Assembly (NCBI GenBank): GCA_003508835.1
Contig: PUFA01000077.1
Location: 5,098,001-5,162,000, forward strand
Length of the DNA stretch: 64,000 bases
Direction: 5' to 3'
From: Eonycteris spelaea
Taxonomy: Eukaryota; Chordata; Mammalia; Chiroptera; Pteropodidae
Under the pieces are notes generated by a model. The model was not told the DNA's origin. It saw only the letters and a program-made list of their open reading frames with translations, and made no database searches. Of this stretch, positions 11,473-22,565 are shown piece after piece. A program made the translations under genes and the position numbers. Each line of letters begins with the position of its first letter. The first letter of the stretch is position 1.

Positions 11473-12404
11473 GATCTAATCATGTAATATAAAGAACGGT
11501 ATAATTAGCTGTGTTAGTAAACAAAATGAAGAGAAGACATAAGAATTACATAATAAGAGTCTTCTAATATAGAAAAGTTTAGAAAGGTCTGTCATGTCAG
11601 TGGGACCCAGCTTGTTTTACATGACTCTTAGAACTATGTTAGGAGAAAAAAATTCCGTGTTAAGGTAACAAACTTGATTCCAACTTGTCTGATGATAGAA
11701 TAATCTACCTCATTTTTCATTTGTGTTATGTATCATGGAAAGTATCAATGCCACCTTGATGCTGCTTGAACAAAATATTAAATGGAAGTTTCAAGTAACA
11801 CATTCCTTGCCATCCTGAGATTTTGTCATTCTCTGAATCTAGTCCTACTATCTCATGAATGAAGTGGTATCAGTAAGTTCTTCTCAAGTCCACCAAATCC
11901 CTTTAGAAAAGTTCATGATTCATAGAATCCTTACAAGGCAAACAGATTGGTCATGGTCTTATCTTTGGTAATTGGTTATCCCTCCTCTAGCTACTCCACA
12001 TGGCAAAAAAAGGCAATCTCCCCTAAGAACGTCTCCTTGCAATTAAGTTCCACAAAACATGAAGCTTCGCAGCCCCCGATTTTTAATTCACTCCTCCTGG
12101 GTAGAGTCAAACTTCATCACGCCACTCAGTGAAGGGATACCTACCACAGTCAGGAAACTAACTGGGAAAGTATATCTGTCAGAGCCTCTAGCCACCCAGA
12201 AGGAGCTCCAAGAATCTTAATCCTTAGTGAACCATGAAACTCAGGGGCAGGCAGTTTGCAGCTGGGGATTTGTTTGCCTATGCAAATTCCATCATAAATC
12301 ACCTCATCCTCAGCTAAAAGGCGAAGGCGAAGGCCAAGGTGCCTGTATAGCATTATGTTGGATCACAGAGGCTCAATATTTATGAGGCAAACCAGCCATA
12401 GATC
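11473..12404. other. Unique sequence, nothing recognised
   Basis: No supported ORF or repeat. The short frame at 11947-12132 has no known domain and ordinary composition. Confidence 0.4.
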
Positions 12405-12565
12405 GGTTCAGTCTTTTGTTAAGTTTAGTTACTTTAACTCCCATTTTCCAGATGAAGAAACCAGGATCCCAAATATTACAGACTTTCTCATGTCTTAGGA
12501 GATTGTTAAACAGAAATTCTGCCATCTGGTGCTCTACTTCCTCTCCAACCAATCTACTGAGATCA
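12405..12565 (-). repeat. MIR SINE fragment (antisense)
   Basis: 'ttaactcccattttccagatgaagaaaccaggatcccaaatattacagactttc' matches the complement of the MIR core (usual form: cccattttacagatgaggaaactgagg). Confidence 0.7.
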
Positions 12566-13105
12566 CCAACTTAAATTCCTGTTAACATTTCAAGAGCCAA
12601 TAATTTGGGGAAGTACAGTGACATCAGGTCATTGCCTCTAATCGCTGACAGTGTAGTTGCGCACTGCAGACCGTTGCTAAATAGCCCTAAGGAGTCCCTG
12701 CACTCACGTCATCAGTTCTGCATTTCCTTGTGAGGAGTCACAGCACCTGTTTCTGGACAAAATGTTTTCTGTTTTAAGACTATTTAGTCGTCTCTCTCTG
12801 CTGGCTCTGGATAGTAATAGCATTCTGGTGAAACAAAAGGGATAGGTGATTTCAAGAGAGACAGGAGTAGTCCGAGGGGGGCGAGGATAAAATGTAGAAG
12901 ATGCTAAGCTATGAAGCCTGTTGCTAACATTGCAGCTCCAAATGTGTCTCAATGAGAATACAAATTTGTGGGCAGATTTAGAGTTGGAAGATTTGAATTC
13001 TGTCTCTGTCTCTGGTACATATTCACGAGTTCTGCAGGCTTGAGAATCCTCTCTGTGAGACAGAACTTTCTTACAGTCAGAAATGGCATCATGCCCCTTA
13101 TCCCC
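12566..13105. other. Unique sequence, nothing recognised
   Basis: No gene or repeat was seen. Overlapping frames on both strands (12704-13182) run into the adjacent CA microsatellite and are chance. Confidence 0.4.
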
Positions 13106-13147
13106 CTACACACACATGCGCGCATGCACACACACACACACACACAT
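13106..13147. repeat. (CA)n microsatellite with a GCGC interruption
   Basis: CA units, an atgcgcgcatg centre, then about 11 CA units. Mostly alternating purine-pyrimidine, so mildly Z-DNA prone. Confidence 0.95.
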
Positions 13148-13349
13148 GCTAGGTTTATGTGAATATTTAAATAAGATGGCATACAGAAAAGTTCTTCTGA
13201 AAATTATCAAGTAATATATACATAAAAGAAACAGTTTGTATGTAGTTGACCTTGTGATGCCAACAAACAATCTGTTACCACAACAAAGAGCCAGCCGGTG
13301 ATAACTCTGGGAGCTGTCCCCACCTCCATCTAGCCCACTGGGTTATATC

Positions 13350-13545
13350 TTTACTCCATCACTTTCCAGTTATGTGGCATTGAACAATTTATTTAAATGT
13401 CCAAGGCTCATTTTTTACTTTCTGTAAAGTAAGGATAATAGTCTCTTCTACTTCTCTCTCCTGGGATTTTATGAGAAAAGAATGAGAAAAAAATGAGCCA
13501 AGAGATGTGAAATAAAATGCTTGAAAACTTGAAACCTATATTATG
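13350..13545 (+). repeat. MIR SINE
   Basis: Sense MIR: 'actttccagttatgtggcattgaacaatttatttaaatgtcc', 'tactttctgtaaagtaaggataatagtctctt', 'gagaaaaaaatgagccaagagatgtgaaat'. Diverged but in order. Confidence 0.75.
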
Positions 13546-13679
13546 TCCATAATTAAAGGCATCTTATTATTACTGAAGCTTAAGCTCCCAGGAAAGGCTC
13601 TAGACCTTCTGGTCCTTGGTCGGGGAAGGAAGCCAGGAGATAAGCCCTTCTAGGACATTTATATTCTCTTAAATGTGAG
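13546..13679. other. Short unique spacer
   Basis: Sequence between two MIRs. Nothing recognised. Confidence 0.4.
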
Positions 13680-13935
13680 GCAGTAAGATGCAATGATTAA
13701 GATAAGGACTTTAGTGACACACTACAGTACTTGGGTTTAAATTTTGACTCTGCCATATCCTGGATATATGATCTTATACAGTTTACTTCTCTATACCTCT
13801 GTTTCTTTGCCTATTCAACTGGGAAAAAATAAACTTATAGATCTATTTTAAAGATTAAATGAGCTCATACATATAAAGAACTTAGAGCAGTGCATGGCAC
13901 ATCTAGAGCACTCTCTAAGTACTAGCTACTGCTAT
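13680..13935 (+). repeat. MIR SINE, near full length
   Basis: All blocks are present in order: 'aagatgcaatgattaagataaggact' (head), 'cttgggtttaaattttgactctgcc' (box-B-like region), 'atctattttaaagattaaatgagctcata', 'agagcagtgcatggcaca' and a 3' end near 'ctaagtactagctactg'. This is the best preserved MIR of the window. Confidence 0.9.
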
Positions 13936-14867
13936 AAATCACCCCTTCCCAGGCTTGGTCCAATTTGGACCCCTTCTCACTTGCCTAAGATTAGCCTACA
14001 GAAGAGATTTACCTCTGGGACCAGAGCATGAAAAGGCAGGTTAATATTTATCCCTTAGTTTGTCTGGCAGTATTTGCTTTATTGAAGGCTCTGCTTGGTC
14101 TTGGAGTTTCAGAAGTTTATTGTTGCAAATTTCCCTAAATCAATTTTTGGCGGGGTGTTTCTGTTTGTTTGTTTGTTTGTTTTGGTAAGTAGCCTTTGGG
14201 GATATGTTAGAATCATGGTATCTTTTCTTCATGATTTCACTACTAGGTTAAAATGAAAACAAGCAAGTCTAGGACCAAATCTAACTACACATATTGACAT
14301 CTATTAGCCAACAGCAGAAAGTCATATGACCTCTTATGAAAGGTAGATGGAGTCCCAGTTCTCTGTTGTTTTAGGTGCTCTAGTAGTACCTTGAATAAAA
14401 ATGTTACCTGAGGCAGGTGGGACCATATTTCACCAGGATATAGACAAAAAGTTTGGCTGGAGTCCCATGAACTGTCCAAGTCAGAGACTGGCCAGAGAAT
14501 TCTTTATAAATTAAGTTTATAGTTCTGTTCTCACAGGTGTAGGCACTTGGCTGAAAAGAGTCCTCACACTTTATCTGTTTTGTCTCTGCAAAATAAGAGT
14601 GTGTCTACAATATTTCTAGCCAGTCCACATATAGTCAATGGCATTAATTTTATCAATACCTATTTCTCATATCTATGATGCTCTGGTTTCACTAATTTAA
14701 ACCCCCCTTTAACATGTACCAGGTTAAGTAATATTAGCTTTGGTCTTAAATGAAGATGAAATGTTGAGAGCTTTGTGGTTCACTTCTCCTGAGATAGGAT
14801 TTATGATGTCAAAACCCTGGGGTGTAAATTTCCATTTAGACCAAGTAATCGATCCTAGAGTAGAGAT
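13936..14867. other. Unique sequence with a short (GTTT)n
   Basis: Five GTTT units lie at about 14162-14182. The rest shows no gene or named repeat. Short frames at 14285-14479 and 14724-14940 are chance; the latter runs into the CA tract. Confidence 0.4.
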
Positions 14868-14897
14868 CACACACTCACACACACACTCACACTCACA

Positions 14898-14929
<32 letters not shown>
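14868..14929. repeat. (CA)n/(CACT)n compound microsatellite
   Basis: CACT interruptions in the left half (14873-14900), then a pure CA run to 14928. It gives Cys/Val and His/Thr/Ser low-complexity frames on the two strands, which are artefacts. Confidence 0.97.
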
Positions 14930-14930
<1 letters not shown>

Positions 14931-15144
14931 TTTAGGCTGAAGCAATTTTCTGAAGTAAATTACTACACAGATCAGTTATGGTGGGAACAGCTAATAAATT
15001 CCAAAGAATAATAGTGCATTTAAACGATTCTGTTCAAGAATTTCTCAAAAAGCTTCTTCTGGCTTTCTGACTTAATCATCATGAAAAGATGACATTTGAA
15101 ATACATTTAAATTCTTTAGATAACTTCCTTTAATTCAAGAATTG
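14930..15144. other. Unique sequence
   Basis: Nothing recognised. Confidence 0.4.
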
Positions 15145-15515
15145 AAGGCATTGCTCTCCTTCAGGCACCTTTACCTCCAGCTGGACTGTTACTCATATAA
15201 ACCCGATGACTCATTTTTAAATTTGGTCTCCATTGGTACTTTTATCTTAAATAACCCTTTCAATTCATTCAACATGCTAATGTCCACCCATGCTTCCAAT
15301 ACCTGATTCAAACCTCTCCTTTGACAAAACTTCCCTGATTTTCCTAAGATAAAATTCTCATTTTTGTATAATATGTATCATTTCAATTTCTAATTTAATT
15401 GTGTATTTGCTTGTACTAGACTATAGGTTACTGGGGGCCGTAGATATATCTGATCCATCTCTATAATCATCACAGAAAAGATATAATACCTTGCTCAGGT
15501 TAGTCAAGCAATAAC
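15145..15515 (+). mobile_element. L2 LINE 3' portion
   Basis: Sense L2 text: 'caaacctctcctttgacaaaacttccctgattttcc' (about 15309-15344), 'ttgcttgtactagactataggttactgggggc' (about 15408-15438), 'atctataatcatcac' and the tail 'ccttgctcaggttagtcaagcaata'. No coding frame survives. Confidence 0.7.
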
Positions 15516-15739
15516 TACTGATGGAAAAGACCCATTTTTAGGGGAATAGAAAACACCTGAATTATTTGAGCACCATCCTCTCCACTTATCAGTGTGTAAA
15601 CATCTGAGAACCACTTTTTTTTTTTTACCTATATAAGTAAATATGTATGTCTGACTTAATTTAAGGTGTTATAAGAATCAAATAAAAATGAAATCATTTA
15701 TTGTGAATATAATACTGATTCACCCATTCAAAGGATTCT
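15516..15739. other. Unique spacer with a T run
   Basis: A run of about 13 T lies at 15615-15627. Nothing else was recognised. Confidence 0.4.
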
Positions 15740-15835
15740 TTATTTCACAGAATTCACAGAATTAAAGGTTATTTAGTAAACCATCACCATTTAACAGATG
15801 AGAACAATGGAAGCCAGGAAAGAGAATTGACTTAA
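15740..15835 (-). repeat. MIR fragment (antisense)
   Basis: 'accatcaccatttaacagatgagaacaatggaagccagg' matches the complement of the MIR core, 'ttttacagatgaggaaactgaggc'. Short. Confidence 0.5.
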
Positions 15836-16389
15836 ACAGACTAAAACTACCACGTAGACTCCATGACGCCCATTTGATGTTATGCTTCTTACACTTTTCT
15901 TTTTTTGAGCTAATATTTTCAAAACTATTTGATATCCGGCGAGAGACCCAGAGGTTTCGAAGCAATAAATAGATATGTAGTTTGTGTTCAATTCTAAGGA
16001 AAACATGTTTTATTCACAATATGGCTTTGGTCTGATCACTTACAGGTGAGATATTCTGATAGCTTATTTTCCATATTAAGCATTTTGTAAGTGAAAGTGT
16101 CAACAGAGTAGTGGAGAAAGGCTTTCTCTTGATCAGATTATTTCCTTGACCCCTTTTTTTCTCTTTCTCTCTAATATTTATGTTTAGTTGTCATAGATCT
16201 CCAGTGCTTTTCTTGGGGACTCATTCCACATCCCTTCCAGCCATTTGGGCAAAGTCATATCCTATGACTCTGTAAAAGAAAGCCAACCTGTCTTTCTCAC
16301 AGAGACTTTGTGATTATAATTTTGTTAAGTGTGCTGTTTGTCATGAAAATTTAGTTAAGTGCCAGATAAACATTTGTTAGGGGCTGGTG
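15836..16389. other. Unique sequence, nothing recognised
   Basis: No ORF or repeat that can be supported. Confidence 0.4.
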
Positions 16390-16600
16390 GTCTCAAGAGT
16401 TTTGTGATTTTGGTTTGAATCCAGTATTCATCATTCACCAGCTATTGGCTTTAGGCAAGTTATCAACTGCCTCTATTTCATTGTTCATAACGTGAAATTA
16501 GAATTAAAAACAGAACTTAATATTATTGCCTTAAGGACATATGTATAGTCTCTAGTGCAGCTCCAATTGCATGTAGTAGGGCCTTAAATAAATAGGAGCT
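16390..16600 (+). repeat. MIR SINE
   Basis: 'tttgaatccagtattcatcattcaccagctattggctttaggcaagttatcaactgcctctatttcattg' followed by 'gcatgtagtagggccttaaataaataggagc' follows MIR order through to the 3' end. Confidence 0.8.
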
Positions 16601-16649
16601 GCTTTTAAAGTGCCATGTACTTGTGAGGATCTTTTATCACTGTGTATAC

Positions 16650-16775
16650 CTCTGCCACCTATGAGCGGGAGCCGGGCCTTGGGCTCTTCCATTTATTGTT
16701 ATGTCTGCACACTCTAGAACAGTGTTGACATAAATAAGGCTTAATAAATGTTTGATGAACTAGTGAATGAATAAG
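16650..16775 (+). mobile_element. L2 LINE 3' end
   Basis: Terminal L2 pattern: 'gagccgggccttgggctcttcc', 'tctagaacagtgttgacataaataaggcttaataaatgtttgatgaactagtgaatgaat', ending in the GAATGAAT-type tail. Confidence 0.75.
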
Positions 16776-17035
16776 CTCATAGTTAAATCTCCATATTGAA
16801 AACGCATCAGTCTTACGTGATTTTGTGTGACTATAGCCTGAAGACTAGGGCAATCCAAGGCAAAACCCTGGTCCAGTGCCTAAAAGAGTTGAGCCCCCTT
16901 CCATTTTTCTGCATTTGCAGTGTTTTTTTCTTTTTAAAAATAACATTATTAACTATTTCTGATTATTAAAAAAATGCATATTGATTGTAGACAATTGAAC
17001 AATATCCACAATGCCTCCACTCTAAACCATTTTTT
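16776..17035. other. Unique T/A-rich spacer
   Basis: Nothing recognised except T and A runs. Confidence 0.4.
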
Positions 17036-17115
17036 TTTTGTAGACACTTTTACTGTTTTTTCAAATTGAGGTATAATTGACACGTAACAGTATTTGCAGT
17101 GCTCTTATAAGATTT
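17036..17115 (-). mobile_element. LINE-1 3' tail scrap (antisense)
   Basis: 'caaattgaggtataattgacacgtaacag' resembles the complement of old L1 3' UTR tails ('tattgaggtataattgacatataac'). Too short to place in a subfamily. Confidence 0.55.
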
Positions 17116-18004
17116 CTAATCTTAAGTAAACAGCCACATAGGGTGTGGTGACAATAAAGTACACCGACATGCACTTTGATGAAAGTAGATTAGCCAGGGC
17201 GGTTGTCTAATTTGGGTTGGAAATGGTAGTGGTGCTGTGTTATGAGCTGTTTCACACAGCTCTTGTTTTTGAGCTTCTTACTGATGTCATCAGTATTCCT
17301 TCTTCCTACTTCTTGCCACCCTGAGTAACTCTAGGGCCAGCTTGTTGGATCCTAAGTATCAGCTTTATGTCATTTAAAACCATAGGGCTCAGGGTACTCT
17401 GCTAACACCTAAAGCCTCCTCTCCTAGTTAAATTGGCTCTTCATCACACATGCGAAAGATGATTATTTGCATTGACATACAGAGTCTAACCACTCATGAC
17501 CTCACTTACTATAGTTAATACGTATTGGTTTCCTGTAGTGATGTTTTCATAGCTTTCACATCAAATCTCTCATAGGATCCTTATAACACACTTGTGAAGG
17601 ATATTAAAAAGGCATTACATCATTATTTGAAAGGAATCGAAGTTCATGTAGGTATTACCGTTTCAAAATAGGAAACCTTATGGTCTCATTAAAACTTGGC
17701 TCTGGTGACATCTTTGGAATAAATTTACGGTTTGATGTTAGGGCATTCATCTAAACAGGTCTAGATTAACTGCTATGAAGTGAGTATGTTCTTAGGAGCT
17801 TGGCTTCTTTCCAGGTCTAACATCCAACGATCCCTAATTCTTCATAACATGATGAGAGACAAAATGTGATGGTGGCAGAACTAGAAGTCATGAGGTCTTC
17901 TGAATCTAAATCTAGTTTTGTTTTGTTTTCTTTTAAAAATATATATACATAGACAGCTGCCAACAGCCAACACAAAGAGAGTCCTGGGCACGTCCTTTAT
18001 GCCA
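17116..18004. other. Unique sequence, nothing recognised
   Basis: No supported gene or repeat. An AT-rich run aaaatatatatacata lies at about 17936-17951. Confidence 0.4.
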
Positions 18005-18150
18005 GGAGTTTCTTCCAGACCTGGATGCTCATCAAATTTACCTAGATCGTTAAAAATACAAACTCTGGAGTTCCTTTTCAAAGGTTCCTAATTGTATAGG
18101 TTTGGTTTCTTGGCCCACTTTGAGATCTAGTGATCTAGGTCATGACATTG
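18005..18150 (+). mobile_element. MER5-like hAT non-autonomous DNA transposon
   Basis: 'gatgctcatcaaatttacctagatcgttaaaaataca', 'ctctggagttcc' and 'ttcctaattgtataggtttgg' follow the MER5A/MER20 pattern (hAT-Charlie derivatives: a '...cacctggaggg...gttaaaa...' head and '...ccagagtttctgattcagtaggtctgg'). It is heavily diverged and its terminal inverted repeats are not clear. Confidence 0.5.
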
Positions 18151-18939
18151 GGTCCTGAATTTATTGGTTCCATTGGCCTTCTCTTGAAGCAATGCCAACA
18201 AAATAAGCTGGTTGCCCTATGACTCTGATACAGACCAATGCAATGACTAAAACAGGACTCTCGCTGGAGATATAAAAATGCACGCTTCAAATTTCATATT
18301 TGTTTAAGAAGTCTGATATCCAACTCACAGTTACTGTCTTTCTCCCATTCTAAGGTAGAGTCTTGAAGATAAAGACAATAAGGTAAATGAGCATGATATT
18401 TAAGACCTCATAGCCATTTCTGGAAGAGGAAATTATACCGAATCACCTCCCCCATGAAATTGTTTAACAGGAATTGTTAATGTGATTGGTTTCTGTGAAA
18501 CAATTGGCTTTCAGACCATGATGTTTTATCTGCTCATTCCTCGTGAAGGGGTATCTCCTTGGTTCCTGCTGTTAAGTGGAACCTAAGTGGAAGAGGAACT
18601 TTTGTTTCTGAGCTGATAATCAGCTTTAAAAAAAGGTACTTAACAAAGTCCAGACAGGATGTCAGTTGGGGTTTTTACAAGGCTCAAAAGTGTTTGCGAT
18701 TATACAGAAAACAGATAAAGTTGAGGAAATGAGACTAACCAAAGCCAATCATAGTATCAAGTTTATATAATTTTTTTCACATATTTTAAATTATATGTTA
18801 ATATATTTTAAAAAAAAAAAAATAAGCTAAAAGTCCAAAATAGCGCAGACCTCAAAGTAACTTTCTATCTTGGCCACAAATGGAAAGGTGAACAACATTC
18901 ATCTATAGTGACCTTTGGTCAGACTACCTGCCCCAGGAA
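18151..18939. other. Repeat-poor block, candidate conserved non-coding sequence
   Basis: 18430-18660 carries no repeat hallmarks and has compact motif-like runs such as 'gttaatgtgattggtttctgtg' and 'ctgagctgataatcagc', the latter containing the palindromic core gctgataatcagc (about 18612-18624). An AT run with A12 lies at about 18775-18826. No coding evidence. Confidence 0.4.
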
Positions 18940-19065
18940 GCGGCATCATGCACAGTGGAAAGTCAGACCTGTCAGGTTTGAATGCTGACTCTGCCACTAC
19001 TATGTACATGACCTTGGCAGAATCACCAGCTACCTGAATTATGGTATTAAGCCTGCTAACAAGCT
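18940..19065 (+). repeat. MIR SINE fragment
   Basis: 'catgcacagtggaaagtcagacctgtcaggtttgaatgctgactctgccactactatgtacatgaccttggcagaa' is clear sense MIR 5' half. Confidence 0.85.
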
Positions 19066-19069
19066 CCCT

Positions 19070-19715
19070 GCTTTTGTCATTGCCCTTCAGTTTATCCTCA
19101 GCACAGCAGCCAAAGAGAACCAGTCAAAATGCAAGCCAGATCGTGCTGCTCTAATGCCATGATGTCCCATCTCCCCAGAGTCAAAGCCTAAGTTCTCACA
19201 ATGGCTTACTATGCCCTCCATGACCTGCCTGACAACTGCCATTTTTTCTCTCTAATCTCATCTTGCACTTCCCTTGTTCATTCGGTTCCAACCATACTCA
19301 CCTCTGCAGCATTCTTCAAGCTTTCACCATGGAGATTTATAACTACTGTTTTCCCTGTCTGAAATGCTCTTTCCTTGGATATTTATGTGGCTCATGTCTT
19401 CGTGTCCTTCAGGTTTTTGTGCAAATGTTGCCTTTTCAGTGAAACATTTCTTAATTTAAAATCATGATCTTTCCCCACCACATGTTCTTCCCATTCCATG
19501 TTGGGGTTTCCCTTCTTATCTCTTATCGCTATCATCTAATATGTTATACATTACTTATCTCATTTATTATCTGTCTTTACCCAATGGAATGTAAGCTATA
19601 CGAGGAGAGGACAGTTGTCAATTGTATTCAACAATCTATTCTTGCTATCTAGGATTAGTGCCTAGAATATTGTAAACATTGAAAAAATATTAATGAATGA
19701 ATGAGGGGGATAGTG
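19070..19715 (+). mobile_element. L2 LINE, ORF2 C-terminus plus 3' UTR
   Basis: The longest continuous L2 of the window. In order: 'cagcagccaaagagaaccagtcaaaatgcaagccagatcgtgctgc', 'caaagcctaagttctcacaatggcttactatgccctccatgacctg', 'ctgtctgaaatgctctttcc', 'cttcaggtttttgtgcaaatgttgcc', 'tggaatgtaagctatacgaggagagg', and the tail 'aatattaatgaatgaatga'. In L2 the first part encodes the end of the reverse-transcriptase protein; here frames are broken by stops and indels. Confidence 0.9.
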
Positions 19716-19810
19716 AATGAATTAAAGATACTAGTATTCTCTAAGACTCATTTTCTCATTTTGTAAAGTGAAAATAATACCTCTTAGCATAGCCCTATTA
19801 CATCCTAGAA
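19716..19810 (+). repeat. MIR 3' scrap
   Basis: 'actcattttctcattttgtaaagtgaaaataatacctctta' matches sense MIR ('tttcctcatctgtaaaatgggaataatag'). Short. Confidence 0.55.
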
Positions 19811-20329
19811 ACCTAATTCATTAGAAATCTCTTCTTTACATCTAGGCTCATATGAAAACATTTTTTATCACTATATCCCAGGAGAGAGTTAACACTAAGT
19901 TTCTACCTATAACACCAGCATTCCAATTCCACAGTCCCTCTATCAAGATTTTATTTTGCAAATTACTTTGACAAATAGGCTTTTTTCTGGTTGGTTCATG
20001 TCTTTTTACACAGTAGGTGTCCAATAAATACAAGTTTCATTTTTCTTTCTACCTTTATTCTAATGCACATAAATACTGTCTCAGCCAATAAGTTCCTTTT
20101 CAAGATCCTTTGCTTATCTTGGTAAAATCTAAAATGCCAAAATTCAAATACTAAGCAAAGACTCAATAAATGTTGGTTTAAATACATATAAAAGATTGGG
20201 ACCTTAATAATATTTTTATCCCTCAAGAAATGCAGATGGTTAGGGGACCTTAGCTGCCTATTCCCATGCATGAGTTATTTTCAGGGTAAGTGTGGACCCA
20301 GCTAGAATAGCAACGATTTTGCCACATAC
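19811..20329. other. Unique or degraded L2-like sequence
   Basis: A 'acagtaggtgtccaataaatac' motif (20010-20031) hints at an L2 3' end, but flanks do not confirm it. No gene. Confidence 0.35.
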
Positions 20330-20465
20330 ACATACAGGTAGCTTACATTGCTGAGAAGCAGTGGATAAAGACACAGAGAACCTGAGGGTGCTTTGGTTAG
20401 ATTCTCTTTTCCACAGAGATCTTTTGGTGACCACATGTATGCTTCAGTTTATTTATCTAAGGCTC
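20330..20465 (+). repeat. MIR SINE fragment
   Basis: 'gaagcagtggataaagacacagagaacctgagggtgctttggttagattc' and 'tcagtttatttatctaaggc' give a diverged sense MIR. Confidence 0.55.
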
Positions 20466-20732
20466 TTCTCGTAGGGCCAGGCCAGAAAAAAGAGGGCACT
20501 GCCAGATGTGTTAAGGAAGGCAAGTGCTTGGAAAGCCTTGGATTAGGTTTCAGCCAGTCTTTATAAAATGCTAAGAATAGCATTTATATTCTCAGTTTCC
20601 CTTCTCAGACCACAGAGCCCTGGGAAAAAATAGTATAACAAATAAAGGTGCCCTCTCGGCACTGGGGGAAATAGTCACAGATTTTCAGAGAATTTTTCAT
20701 TCAATGATTCAAACTAAAATTGAGTCATATTT
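20466..20732. other. Repeat-free block, candidate conserved non-coding sequence
   Basis: No repeat landmarks. Includes 'gagggcactgccagatg' and 'ggtgccctctcggcactggggg'. Not coding by any frame of useful length. Confidence 0.4.
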
Positions 20733-20778
20733 GGTGTGTGTGTGTGTGTGGGTGTGCGTGTGCATGTGTGTGTGTGTT
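20733..20778. repeat. (TG)n microsatellite, interrupted
   Basis: GT/TG units with ggtgtgcgtgtgcatg interruptions. Confidence 0.95.
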
Positions 20779-21244
20779 CTACATAACAATGGGTGATGAA
20801 AGCCAAATGGTTTATAAATAAAATCCCAAGCTTTGAGGCTTGAGTGATATTATCCACACTCTGTTCAGTATTTCTTTAGACACAACGTGGAGATTGTATG
20901 ACAATGGTTATGAACTTTTTCCTTATGCTGCAGTGAAGTTAAAAGCACAGACAGAGCAGTAAAAGAGAAGCCCTCACGAAGAGAAATCTTCAAGGCAGCA
21001 TTAATGTAGAGAGGAGTAATTATCTAGGTGATACAAAGATATGAGATATTGGGACATATGGAATCATTAAAGAAAAAAAGCCTTGAGATGCGTGTAATTA
21101 TAACGAAGAACTACAGGCCTGTAAAAATATTGGTGATACAATATTACAAAAGAAGTAGCATTTTTTTCTTTTAAAAAAGATTTATTCTGTATTCATAGAC
21201 AATATTAGAAATTCTTATTGATCAAATAGGTCACAGTTCTGATT
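20779..21244. other. Unique sequence, nothing recognised
   Basis: No supported gene or repeat. Confidence 0.4.
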
Positions 21245-21345
21245 TAATTTTTAAAAGGTTTTTATTAAAATATAGCTAACATACAATATTGTATTAGTTT
21301 TAAGTGTACACCATGGTTATTCAACATTTATATACCTAAAGAAGT
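21245..21345 (-). mobile_element. LINE-1 3' end (antisense)
   Basis: 'tttttattaaaatatagctaacatacaatattgtattagttttaagtgtacaccatggttattcaacatttatatac' is the complement of a Laurasiatheria-type L1 3' terminus ('...gtgtaccctgaaactaatacaatattgtatgt...' class). 5' truncated at about 21345. Confidence 0.75.
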
Positions 21346-22144
21346 TTAAAGGTAAAGAAAGTAAAATCAACAGCCCCAACAAAAGTTTTCTCATTTTAGG
21401 AGTAGATTAGTATAACGAGTAAATATTTAATTTGAAATTTTCCTTAAAAAGAAGCTGACTTGAATACTGATCTGGTACATTTACCGTCAATAGCATCCTT
21501 CATGCTAAATGACAGCTATGACTTACAGATAAGTATGTTTGTAACAGGAGAGACTCTTGAAATAGGCAACGGGAAGGTGACTCAGCAGGTCAGAGCCCAG
21601 AGTGAAGAGTTCATGAAACCCGTGAGGAAACTGGATGACCCGCCACAGCGAAGCACGTTTCAGATCACAGGATACCTGGCTCTTACCTCCTGCCACAGTT
21701 TACTTCTGTGGGTGGGTTTCATCTTGGAACTGTTAGTTTTTTCCTTTTACTGGTGCCTTAATATTCAAGGCAGATATATTTTAAGATTTTTACAACAAGA
21801 TAAAGAAAGGTGACAAGAAATATGCCAGAAGGTCGAATGATAGACTCTCTCCTGCTCCCTCCTTTCTATCTGAGTTGAAGATGTGTTAGAAAAGGTCTGG
21901 ATTCTAGTTCCAGCTATGTGGTCCTTGACCTGAAATCTCACTTTATTCTCGTATCATATGAAACGACTTGCACCATGCAAGATTTCAGATAATTCACTTA
22001 AAGTGCCTGATGCATAAAAAGTGGCAAAACTATTTATAACTATTGTTTATCTCAAAGTTTGACCAATCATTTAAAACCAAGAACAGCTACACATTTCTAC
22101 ATCTCACCAATAGAATCTCATTATGAAGTTTTCCCATCTGATAG
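21346..22144. other. Unique sequence containing a 103-codon open frame
   Basis: From the ATG at 21502 a frame runs to the TGA at 21811-21813. The C-terminal half has a run rich in Leu/Phe/Trp (about residues 57-87) that would score as a membrane segment. I do not recognise the protein, no splice or promoter context is evident, and it lacks a strong start context. It is treated as chance but listed as a finding because it does not sit in an obvious repeat. Confidence 0.3.
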
Positions 22145-22290
22145 ACTGAAAAGAGGGAGTAAGAGCAGTGGTCTGAAATCCGGGAGGCATGGGTTTGCTC
22201 TACTTATGCAATGAACTTGGATAGAATCCCTCACTACTCTGGACTCAGGGGTCATCAGTTATAAGATGCGTTTATTTGCAGTGCATTTGA
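22145..22290 (+). repeat. MIR SINE fragment
   Basis: 'gagggagtaagagcagtggtctgaaatccgggaggcatgggtttgctctacttatgcaatgaacttgg' follows the sense MIR 5' half. Confidence 0.65.
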
Positions 22291-22349
22291 TTGCCCCAAT
22301 TATCCCGTATTCAAGAACAATTCATCTCAGCCACAGTAATAGTAGTAGT

Positions 22350-22565
22350 CGTTATAGTAATGGTGCTTATTATATGCCCACACTATTCTAAGCTTTTTAT
22401 ACATACTAACTGATGTAATACACTAAACTATGCAATAAATGCTATTATTTTTTTCTCAGATTTTATGGAAAAGGAACTGAGGCATAGAGAGGTTAAGCCT
22501 TTGTCGTGATGTCACCACAGATAGATAATTACAGAGGAGGATTTACACGCAAGGTGCTGGGGGCC
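22350..22565 (-). repeat. MIR SINE (antisense)
   Basis: 'ggtgcttattatatgcccacactattctaagctttttatacatactaactgatgtaat' and 'atggaaaaggaactgaggcatagagaggttaagcc' are a good antisense MIR match. Confidence 0.9.

Noticed and set aside
14724..14940. Cys/Val/Glu and His/Thr/Ser frames
   Set aside because: They end in the (CA)n microsatellite and have no protein-like core.
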